This document shows, one piece after another, positions 14,730 to 20,759 of a DNA stretch of 20,759 nt. Source of the DNA: Desulfobacterales bacterium (GTDB taxonomy: Bacteria > Desulfobacterota > Desulfobacteria > Desulfobacterales > Desulfobacteraceae). The DNA is taken from the NCBI GenBank assembly GCA_022361535.1, contig JAKSAU010000242.1, positions 1-20,759 on the forward strand. The letters run 5' to 3'. Each line of letters begins with the position of its first letter. Within the stretch, counting starts at the first letter, position 1. The position numbers and the translations under genes are program-made. The notes beneath the pieces were generated by a model. The model did not search any database. It worked only from the letters and a program-made list of their open reading frames with translations, and was not told the DNA's origin.

Positions 14730-14814
14730 GATTTTAGTTTTACTTGCTTGTGGTATCGGTTAACCACACTATGGTCTTACCTTGGGTGGTGTTGGAGCAA
14801 GTAAAATTAAAACC
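14730..14814. repeat. Long interrupted inverted repeat in the divergent promoter region
   Basis: The 19-base arms 14730-14748 and 14796-14814 are complementary at 17 of 19 positions. The 47 bases between hold a small palindrome GGTTAACC, TGTGGT/ACCACA half-arms, and a degenerate operator-like TGGTCTTACC (14772-14781). Confidence 0.45.
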
Positions 14815-14885
14815 ATCTGAATTTATAGGGTAAATTTTTATATAACAGAAGGGATAACAAAAAACAAACAAATTTATTTTTTTTC

Positions 14886-14914
14886 TTGACAAATGATATT
14901 GCGCCCTTTTAAAT
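14886..14914 (+). promoter_or_regulatory. Sigma70-type promoter of the TRAP-LUD operon
   Basis: TTGACA at 14886-14891 is a perfect -35; 17 bases later TTAAAT (14909-14914) is a fair -10. The predicted start falls near 14921, inside the operator at 14916-14928. The leader to the DctP start is then about 175 bases. Confidence 0.65.
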
Positions 14915-14915
14915 A

Positions 14916-14928
14916 TTGGTCATACCAA
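14916..14928. promoter_or_regulatory. FadR/GntR-type operator, TRAP side
   Basis: TTGGTCATACCAA is identical in its 13-base core to the site at 14713-14725 and begins 1 base after the -10 of the plus-strand promoter. Binding there would block initiation. It most likely serves the FCD regulator encoded at the end of the divergent operon. Confidence 0.72.
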
Positions 14929-15094
14929 ATAGATGGGCATGTAAATAATTCTGATTTATGAAAATTGGTTTGCTGGAATACCTTGGCGAGGGTCCGGGAA
15001 AGGAGGATTGCAGGTTTCATACGCGTGAAAGTGTTTAAATGAGTAGTACCCTATAACTAATAGTTTACCTTGAGGCAAAAGGATGGAGGAAAAC

Positions 15095-16246
15095 ATGAAA
15101 AGACGATTTACGATTTTGGTAACCTGCCTGATGGCATTCTTTTTTATTTGCGGCAATGCCTATGCCGGCAAACGTGAAAAATTCGGTGAAGACCCCCGCC
15201 ATAAAGTGGCAAAACGGGTAAAATTCAAAACATCCGATGAAAAAATCAGATGGAAAATGGTCATGCCCTGGTCAAAAGGCCTGTTGTTTTACGATATTGC
15301 CCAGCATTTTGCTGATTCCGTTCGCCTGGCTTCTGCCGGACGTTTGGATATCAAACCCTTTTCTGCCGGCGAACTTGTTCCAGCCATGCAGAGTTTTGAC
15401 GCTGTAAGTCAGGGCGCAGCCCAGGTCGGCCACGACTGGCCCGGTTACTGGAAAGGTAAAAACGAAGCCTTTGTTGCATTTGCTTCTGTTCCTTTTGGTC
15501 TGGATGCTGAAGGATACAATATCTGGCTGTATGAAAAAGGCGGCATTGAGCTGATGCAGGAAATTTACGGCAAGTTTAACCTGTTTGCTCTTCCCGGCGG
15601 TCAGTGCGGTCAGGAAATGGGTCTTTTCTCCAACAAACGTGCTACCAAAATGGAGGACTTCAAAGGCATGCGTCTGAGAACTCCTGGTTGGTTCATGGAT
15701 ATTATGAACAACCTTGGTGCATCTGTTTCTCCGCTTCCCGGCGGCGAAGTTTATCTTGCACTTGAACGTGGTGTTATCGATGCGGCTGAATTCTCTTCTC
15801 CTGCCATCAACTATCCCATGGGTTTTGATGAAATCACTAAATACGTTATCCAGCCTGGCGTTCATCAGCCTGGTATCCAGTGCGGTCTTTTCTTTAACAA
15901 AGATGCCTATGAAAAGCTTCCCGAAGATCTCAAGTGGATCATTGATATCTGCGCCAAAGAAACTCAGCTTTGGTCCTACAATTGGATCAACAGCCTGAAT
16001 GCTAAAGCCATCCGCCTGTTCAAGGAAAAAGTGGAATTCGTTAAAATGGACGAAGCCACCCGGATCGAGTTCAGAAAAACTACCAAAAAATATATTGATG
16101 AAGTTAAAGCCAAATATCCTGACGTGAAAAAGGTTATGGATTCCCAGGAAGCGTTCATTAATGATTACGCAGACTGGAGAGAGGAACGCGGCGGTGTTGC
16201 TCCCTGGCCTTATGAAACGTACATTGGTGGAAAAACCTACGAATAA
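15095..16246 (+). CDS. dctP: TRAP transporter periplasmic substrate-binding protein (TakP-like, 2-oxo/2-hydroxy acid)
   Basis: A 383-residue exported solute receptor. The signal peptide runs to about residue 24 (cleavage after AYA). The DctP fold is shown by GQEMGLFSNKRATKMEDF and GMRLRTPGWF, with R195 in the position of the carboxylate-binding arginine. GGEVYLALERGVIDAAEFSSP and the KYVIQPGVHQPG stretch place it near TakP and the Thermus calcium-lactate receptor (recalled), which bind 2-oxo acids or lactate. That fits the lactate oxidation genes around it. I choose the ATG at 15095 with GGAGG 6-10 bases upstream over the ATG at 15083, which would place that ribosome site inside the coding frame. 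A strong hairpin separates it from dctQ. Confidence 0.92.
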   Translation: MKRRFTILVTCLMAFFFICGNAYAGKREKFGEDPRHKVAKRVKFKTSDEKIRWKMVMPWSKGLLFYDIAQHFADSVRLASAGRLDIKPFSAGELVPAMQSFDAVSQGAAQVGHDWPGYWKGKNEAFVAFASVPFGLDAEGYNIWLYEKGGIELMQEIYGKFNLFALPGGQCGQEMGLFSNKRATKMEDFKGMRLRTPGWFMDIMNNLGASVSPLPGGEVYLALERGVIDAAEFSSPAINYPMGFDEITKYVIQPGVHQPGIQCGLFFNKDAYEKLPEDLKWIIDICAKETQLWSYNWINSLNAKAIRLFKEKVEFVKMDEATRIEFRKTTKKYIDEVKAKYPDVKKVMDSQEAFINDYADWREERGGVAPWPYETYIGGKTYE

Positions 16247-16255
16247 AACCTATCA

Positions 16256-16356
16256 GGCCTGACTGCCAAACGGTAGCTCAGGCCGGTATTACCCAGAAGA
16301 AGCGGGTCCGGCAGCCAATTTTTAATAATCCCGGTATAACACAGGCTGCCGGGCCT
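16256..16356 (+). other. Two stable intercistronic hairpins between dctP and dctQ
   Basis: The first stem (16256-16284) has GGCCTGA pairing with TCAGGCC and then CTGCC with GGTAG around loop AAAC, with one bulged C. The second has 16304-16316 pairing with 16344-16356 over 13 positions including G-U pairs, with core CCGGCAGCC/GGCTGCCGG. No T-run follows. A role in protecting the dctP message or partially stopping read-through, giving more receptor than membrane subunits, is typical of such placements (inference). Confidence 0.55.
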
Positions 16357-16392
16357 TAAACTTTTGAAAATTTTCCGATAAAGGAAACTCCC

Positions 16393-16887
16393 ATGCTGGA
16401 AACCGTATCAAAGTCTTTGGAACGCATTATCAAAAAAGAGGGGGATATTACGTCCCTGCTCGTATATCCCCTGCTGATCGTGGTGGTATATGAGGTATTC
16501 ATGCGGTATGCGTTCAATGCCCCCACCACTTGGGGGTTTGAGGCCACTACTTTTTTATACGGCCTTCATTATATGTTCGGCCTGGCCTATACCGATGTAT
16601 ATGACGGCCATGTGAAAGTTGATATTTTTACTGCCCTGGCGCCTGAAAAGATTCAAACCTTTTTAAGAGTTTTGACCAACCTTGTTTTTTTCATGCCGGT
16701 GATCGGCTGTATGACAGCGTGGTCAATTAAGTTTGCCTATGTGTCCACCACGGGCATGGAAGTGAATTCAACTTCCTGGGCTCCGCCCATCTGGCCACTT
16801 AAGATCCTCATGGCGCTCTGCTTTGCTTTCCTGCTGATCCAGGGTATTGCAAACTTACTTAAAGATATCAACGCACTTAAAAATTAA
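16393..16887 (+). CDS. dctQ: TRAP transporter small permease subunit
   Basis: A 164-residue inner-membrane protein with four hydrophobic segments (about 20-38, 50-68, 89-113, 133-154). The DctQ pattern is clear: an EVFMRYAFNAPTTWGFE block after TM1 and YDGHVKVDIF after TM2. It bridges the substrate-loaded receptor to the large DctM subunit in sodium-driven uptake. AAGGAAA precedes the ATG. It is followed by dctM after 12 bases. The length is normal. Confidence 0.92.
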   Translation: MLETVSKSLERIIKKEGDITSLLVYPLLIVVVYEVFMRYAFNAPTTWGFEATTFLYGLHYMFGLAYTDVYDGHVKVDIFTALAPEKIQTFLRVLTNLVFFMPVIGCMTAWSIKFAYVSTTGMEVNSTSWAPPIWPLKILMALCFAFLLIQGIANLLKDINALKN

Positions 16888-16899
16888 GGAATTTTTCCC

Positions 16900-18243
16900 A
16901 TGAGTCTTGAATTCATGACAGTGGCCATGTTTGCCACCCTTATTGTGGCCATTACCTTCGGTCATCCCCTGGCTTACACCCTGGCTGCGGTTGCTACGCT
17001 GTTTGGCCTCATTGACAACGGATTTATGGTTCCGGCGTTGTTTGAGATGTTTGTAAACAACGCCTGGGGACTGATGAACAACTATACCCTTGTGGCCATT
17101 CCCTTATTTATCCTCATGGCTCAGCTTTTGGACCGGTCCAAAGTGTCCGATGCCCTGTTTGAGTCTCTATATGTAGTACTTGGAGGTATCAAAGGCGGCC
17201 TGGGTCTGGCTGTTGTTGTGGTTTGTACTGTTTTTGCCGCCACAACCGGTATTATCGGGGCTTCCGTTGTTGCCATGGGCCTTTTGGCAACCCCGGCTCT
17301 GATCAACAAAGGGTACCAAAAAGAGCTGACCTCAGGGATTATTTGCGCTTCAGGTACTTTGGGCATTCTTATTCCGCCGTCCATTATGATGGTTGTTTAC
17401 GGCGGCTTGACAGGAATGAAAGAAACGTCTGTAGGTAACCTTTTTGCAGGCGCCATTTTTCCTGGACTCGTATTGGCTTCTCTTTACTTCATCTATATTT
17501 TTGTCCGTTGTAACATTAACCCGCAACTTGGCCCCCCAATTTCAAAGGAAGAGGCTTCTGCTTATACCGCCGGACAAAAGTGGGCCATGACCCTAAAATC
17601 CCTGATTCCCCCACTGGCACTTATTCTGGCGGTTATGGGTACAATTTTGGCAGGTGTGGCCACACCCACAGAAGCAGCCGGCTTGGGCGCGTTAGGTGCA
17701 ATGGTTTTGGCTGCATTCAGCCGGAAATTGACGCTGACCGTTTTAAAGGAATCTGCCTTTGCCACGCTTAAAACCACGTCCATGGTTATGATGTTGTTTA
17801 TCGGCGGTAAATTCTTTTCCACGGTTTTTTTGAGCATGGGCGGCGGTGATGTGGTTGCCGATCTGCTCATCGGTTCCGGTATGAATCGCTGGCTTATTTT
17901 GTTTTTGATGATGGGTATCGTCTTCATTATGGGTATGTTTATTGACTGGGCTGCAATCCTGCTGATTACAGTCCCGGTATTTATGCCCATTGCCATGGAA
18001 CTGGAATTTAATCCCCTCTGGTTCTCCTTGCTCATGTGCGTGAATCTGCAGACTTCCTTTTTGACACCTCCCTTTGGCTATGCCCTGTTCTACTTCAAGG
18101 GTGTCGCACCTGAAGGCTATACCATGATGCACATTTACAAAGGTATTATCCCCTTTGTACTTCTGCAGGTTGTAAGTATTGCGCTGCTTTGCTTCTTCCC
18201 TCAACTGGTTACCTGGTTGCCGGGAATATTCTTCGGGTCTTAA
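16900..18243 (+). CDS. dctM: TRAP transporter large permease subunit
   Basis: A 447-residue polytopic inner-membrane protein with about 11-12 hydrophobic segments, the sodium-coupled transport subunit of the TRAP complex. Family landmarks: AIPLFILMAQLLDRS near residue 65, TGIIGASVVAMGLLATPALI near 113, ASGTLGILIPPSIMMVVYG near 148, ATPTEAAGLGALGAM near 252 and the LQTSFLTPPFGYALFY stretch near 384. The ribosome site AAGGA overlaps the dctQ stop, so the two are translationally linked. A structured 170-base gap separates it from the LutC gene. Confidence 0.94.
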   Translation: MSLEFMTVAMFATLIVAITFGHPLAYTLAAVATLFGLIDNGFMVPALFEMFVNNAWGLMNNYTLVAIPLFILMAQLLDRSKVSDALFESLYVVLGGIKGGLGLAVVVVCTVFAATTGIIGASVVAMGLLATPALINKGYQKELTSGIICASGTLGILIPPSIMMVVYGGLTGMKETSVGNLFAGAIFPGLVLASLYFIYIFVRCNINPQLGPPISKEEASAYTAGQKWAMTLKSLIPPLALILAVMGTILAGVATPTEAAGLGALGAMVLAAFSRKLTLTVLKESAFATLKTTSMVMMLFIGGKFFSTVFLSMGGGDVVADLLIGSGMNRWLILFLMMGIVFIMGMFIDWAAILLITVPVFMPIAMELEFNPLWFSLLMCVNLQTSFLTPPFGYALFYFKGVAPEGYTMMHIYKGIIPFVLLQVVSIALLCFFPQLVTWLPGIFFGS

Positions 18244-18261
18244 AGGTTACCATTTGATAGT

Positions 18262-18405
18262 CCGGTTCAAAAGCCGGTTATTACAAAAGGCAAACCAATG
18301 AACAACCCCGTAGTTAGGGGTACAAACCGGTTCGGGTGACAAAGACCTTTCCCCCAGGTCCTTTCACCCGGAATCCGGAGAATTGCCTGCCAAGCTAAAG
18401 CAGGC
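18262..18405 (+). other. Cluster of hairpins between dctM and the LutC gene
   Basis: Four successive stems can be drawn: CCGG/CCGG (18262-18277), ACCCC/GGGGT (18305-18321), a long one with CGGGTG/CACCCG enclosing AAAGACCT paired with AGGTC and TTT (18333-18370), and GCCTGC/GCAGGC (18385-18405), the last ending two bases before the LutC ribosome site. No poly-T run follows. The structures probably influence read-through or mRNA processing between the transporter and enzyme genes (inference). Confidence 0.5.
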
Positions 18406-18420
18406 TAAAGGATGGAAACT

Positions 18421-19017
18421 ATGTCAAAAGGGTCACTTATACAGACCTTTACGGATAAAGCCTCCCTGGTATCTGCACACGTTTATCCCATGAACACCCT
18501 GAATTCAGCGTTTGAAAAAGCTGTTGAGATCTGCAGGGACAAAGCACCCTTAGACTCCCAGATGCAGTCCGATACGCCGATTGATCCGGACACCAGAATT
18601 GTAGCTGCCCCCAACCTGGATGATGACGGATTTAACCTGCTTGCTGAAAAGTGTAGTCAGGGAAAAGGGATTAAATTGATACGGGAAGGACTCCGGAATT
18701 ATCCAGGCGGTATTGATGTTGGTGTAACTCTCATGGATTACGGCATTGCAGAAACCGGCACCCTGGTTTTGGATTCCAAATCCGAAGAAACCCGGTTGTC
18801 TTCCATGCTTTCTGAAATACATGTGGCAATTCTTTTTACATCTCAGGTACGGGAAACCGCTTTCGATATGATAGAAGAATTAAACGGCCTTGTCAGTGAC
18901 ACCGGATCATACACTGCGTTTATCACCGGGGCCAGCCGAACTGCAGACATCGAACGGGTGTTGGCCTTGGGTGTTCACGGCCCCCTGGAACTGCACATTA
19001 TGCTGGTGGAGGAATAA
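18421..19017 (+). CDS. lutC: LUD-domain protein LutC/LldG (L-lactate oxidation complex)
   Basis: A 198-residue LUD-domain protein of the LutC/YkgG type. Conserved parts are GIDVGVTLMDYGIAETGTLVLDS (about 99-121), RLSSMLSEIHVAIL (about 126-139) and the end SRTADIERVLALGVHGPLELHIMLVEE, the usual LutC C terminus. Known LutABC complexes oxidise L-lactate to pyruvate; the exact part played by LutC is unclear. I choose the ATG at 18421, eight bases after AAAGGA, rather than the ATG at 18412, which overlaps that site. The stop is 3 bases before the LutB-LutA gene, whose ribosome site GGAGGAA lies within the lutC end, so the two are coupled. Confidence 0.9.
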   Translation: MSKGSLIQTFTDKASLVSAHVYPMNTLNSAFEKAVEICRDKAPLDSQMQSDTPIDPDTRIVAAPNLDDDGFNLLAEKCSQGKGIKLIREGLRNYPGGIDVGVTLMDYGIAETGTLVLDSKSEETRLSSMLSEIHVAILFTSQVRETAFDMIEELNGLVSDTGSYTAFITGASRTADIERVLALGVHGPLELHIMLVEE

Positions 19018-19020
19018 GCT

Positions 19021-20759
19021 ATGGCGTCAAAAGATAAATCCCGGCAAGGGGAAAGTATAAAAGAATACAGGGACCGGCTGGATTGTGCACTGAATAATAA
19101 ATTCTTGCGAAAGGCCATGGATAATTTTGCTGTGGCCTACAGAGCATCAAGGGAAAATGCCTTTACCGGGTTGGATACCGATGCTTTGATTCAGACTGTG
19201 GCAGATGCCAAGGCTGAAGCTGTTATACGAAATGAAGAACTGCTGGCTGCTTTTACCAAAAAGGCGAAAGAAAACGGCATCCATGTTCACCTGGCACAGA
19301 CAGCCGAGGATGCCAACCGGATTATTGCAGATATTGCCAAACAGACCAAATCACGCCGTATTGTAAAGTCCAAATCCATGACTGCAGAAGAGATCCATCT
19401 GAACAAGTGGCTTGAAACAGACGGTCTGGAGGTGACGGAAACTGATCTTGGTGAATGGATTGTTCAGCTTCGAAAAGAAGGTCCGTCCCATATGGTCATG
19501 CCGGCTATTCACCTGTCCCGGTATCAGGTTGCTGACCTGTTTTCAACTGTCACGGGGACTGAACAGGACGCCGAGATCCAGCGTCTTGTCAAAGTGGCAA
19601 GAAAGGAGCTGCGGGAAAAATTTGTCCAGGCAGACATGGGTATCACAGGCGCAAATTACGTAATTGCTGAAACAGGGACGATTGGTATTGCTACCAATGA
19701 AGGCAATGCACGCCTTGTTTCCACTTTGCCAAGAGTCCATGTTGCCCTTGCAGGCATTGATAAGCTTTTGCCCACTATTAAAGAGGCCCTTGCAATCAAC
19801 AAGGTGCTGCCAAAAAATGCAACCGGCCAGGCCATTACCTCTTATGTCACATGGATAACAGGCCCCTCTGAGTGCAAAACAACTGAGAGCGGCAAACGCG
19901 AAATGCACATCGTTTTCCTGGACAACGGCAGGAGTAAAATAGCAAAAGACCCTGTGTTTGTCCAAATCCTGCAATGTGTCAGGTGCGGTGCCTGTGCCAA
20001 TGTCTGTCCGGTTTACCGTATGGTGGGCGGCCATCAGCTTGGCCATATTTACATTGGTGCCATCGGATTAATCACCACCTATTTTTTCCATGGCCGGGAA
20101 CATGCCCGGAACCTGGTCCAGAACTGCACCAACTGCGGTGCATGCAAGGCGATTTGTGCTGGCGGCATTGATCTGCCTTCCTTGATCAAGGATGTTCATG
20201 CCAAAATTCAGGATGAAGAAGGCCATCCTTTGCAAAGCATTCTTTTAGGCAAAGTCCTGAAAAACAGAAAGTTGTTCCATACCCTGCTTCGGACGGCAAA
20301 ACTCGCCCAGGGTCCCATGACTCAAAAAGAAAAAGGGGCGTCTTATCTTCGTCATCTGCCCATGATTTTTTCCCAGGATCACAATTTCAGACGACTGCCG
20401 GCCATCGCTGAGACCCCGTTCAGGGACAGGTTTGATCGCTTGAATCATACAGTTGAAAATCCAAAATTTAAGATTGCTCTGTTTTCCGGCTGTGTTCAGG
20501 ATTTTGTTTATCCTGAGCAGCTTGAAGCCGCAATGAAGGGCTTTAAAGAAGCTGATGTACAGGTGTCTTTTCCCATGGGACAATCCTGTTGCGGCCTGCC
20601 GGCCGTCAGTATGGGTGAAAAGCCGGCGGCCCGTGATGTGGCTCTGCAGAATATCGATGCCTTTGCTGATGAAGATGTCGATTATATTGTTACTTTGTGT
20701 GCGTCTTGTGCTTCTCATCTCAAGCATGGGGCACCGAAACTAGTAAAAAACTACTCGCC
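19021..20759 (+). CDS. Fused LutB-LutA iron-sulfur protein (L-lactate oxidation), 3' end beyond window
   Basis: 579 codons are visible with no stop. Residues ~60-300 are a LUD domain (GANYVIAETGTIGIATNEGNA, near 210-230; TGPSECKTTES near 280). Next come two 4Fe-4S motifs: C319/C322/C325/C329 (CVRCGACANVCP) and C369/C372/C375/C379, the last followed by Ala instead of the usual Pro. A standalone LutB would end about 100 residues later, but here the chain continues into a CCG domain (FSGCVQDFVYP, about 488-498; QSCCGLPA, about 521-528; CASC at 560-563) as in LutA. Such fusions are known from Desulfovibrio as the partner of a LutC-like protein (recalled). It is expected to oxidise L-lactate and send electrons toward the membrane. 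At least one further CCG block should lie past the window edge. Confidence 0.9.
   Translation, partial: MASKDKSRQGESIKEYRDRLDCALNNKFLRKAMDNFAVAYRASRENAFTGLDTDALIQTVADAKAEAVIRNEELLAAFTKKAKENGIHVHLAQTAEDANRIIADIAKQTKSRRIVKSKSMTAEEIHLNKWLETDGLEVTETDLGEWIVQLRKEGPSHMVMPAIHLSRYQVADLFSTVTGTEQDAEIQRLVKVARKELREKFVQADMGITGANYVIAETGTIGIATNEGNARLVSTLPRVHVALAGIDKLLPTIKEALAINKVLPKNATGQAITSYVTWITGPSECKTTESGKREMHIVFLDNGRSKIAKDPVFVQILQCVRCGACANVCPVYRMVGGHQLGHIYIGAIGLITTYFFHGREHARNLVQNCTNCGACKAICAGGIDLPSLIKDVHAKIQDEEGHPLQSILLGKVLKNRKLFHTLLRTAKLAQGPMTQKEKGASYLRHLPMIFSQDHNFRRLPAIAETPFRDRFDRLNHTVENPKFKIALFSGCVQDFVYPEQLEAAMKGFKEADVQVSFPMGQSCCGLPAVSMGEKPAARDVALQNIDAFADEDVDYIVTLCASCASHLKHGAPKLVKNYS

Larger units (their letters stand above)
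14664..15094. other. Divergent control region of the lactate locus
   Basis: This 431-base gap holds, left to right, the glcD-side operator, a long inverted repeat with a degenerate third operator, the TTGACA/TTAAAT promoter with its operator, and an untranslated leader of about 175 bases before dctP. The leader includes an isolated AAAGGAGG (14999-15006) not followed by a proper start codon and a 26-codon frame (14958-15038) without a ribosome site. No RNA family or riboswitch was recognised. Confidence 0.6.

Noticed and set aside
15008..15028. TTG-initiated six-codon frame after AAAGGAGG in the dctP leader
   Set aside because: The TTG is too close to the ribosome site (about 1 base) and the frame is too short to judge.
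14958..15038. 26-codon frame in the leader of the TRAP operon (possible leader peptide)
   Set aside because: No ribosome binding site upstream, composition not informative, and no attenuator-like stem directly after it.
15272..15865. 197-codon minus-strand frame antisense to dctP
   Set aside because: The plus-strand gene is a clear TRAP receptor with signal peptide; the antisense translation has no recognisable domain.

Overview
The window looks like a chromosomal segment of a sulfate-reducing deltaproteobacterium, most likely of the Desulfobacteraceae type. This is inferred from gene content: a GlcD/GlcF and LutC plus fused LutB-LutA lactate oxidation set, a TRAP carboxylate importer, NtrC-type control with a -24/-12 promoter, and a moderate G+C feel. 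No rRNA, tRNA, CRISPR array, insertion sequence or phage gene was seen.

Layout. (1) 1-3769, all minus strand: a PaaI-type thioesterase, a SAM methyltransferase (4-base overlap), a YjbQ-family protein, the M17 leucyl aminopeptidase PepA, and the first 76 codons of a MoxR-family AAA ATPase. (2) 3942-6399, plus: a membrane-anchored histidine kinase overlapping a sigma54-dependent response regulator. (3) 6400-6606: a tandem palindromic enhancer-like element followed by a good sigma54 promoter. (4) 6607-9901, plus: a secreted HMA-domain protein, a secreted DUF2318 protein, a small one-TM protein, a MacB/FtsX-type permease and its ATPase. This is probably a metal- or redox-linked envelope ABC system controlled by the two-component pair just upstream. 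(5) 9902-10220: convergent intergenic region with an elaborate 80-nt hairpin and one copy of a dispersed repeat whose second copy lies upstream of pepA. (6) 10221-14663, minus: GlcD-like FAD oxidase, GlcF-like Fe-S protein, a 3-hydroxybutyrate-dehydrogenase-like SDR and an FCD/GntR regulator. (7) 14664-15094: divergent control region with two TTGGTCATACCAA operators. (8) 15095-end, plus: TRAP transporter DctP-DctQ-DctM, LutC, and a LutB-LutA fusion that runs off the window.

How it works together. Regions 6-8 read as one lactate (2-hydroxy/2-oxo acid) utilisation locus. The TRAP system imports the acid. GlcD/GlcF (D-lactate or glycolate type) and LutC/LutAB (L-lactate type) oxidise both stereoisomers. 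The GntR/FCD protein likely represses both divergent operons through near-identical operators, each placed just downstream of a putative -10 box, and is relieved by the substrate. Regions 2-4 read as a separate, self-contained sense-and-transport module. They are the best candidate for an incompletely described system, because the regulator, its probable enhancer sites, the sigma54 promoter and the target operon are all contiguous.
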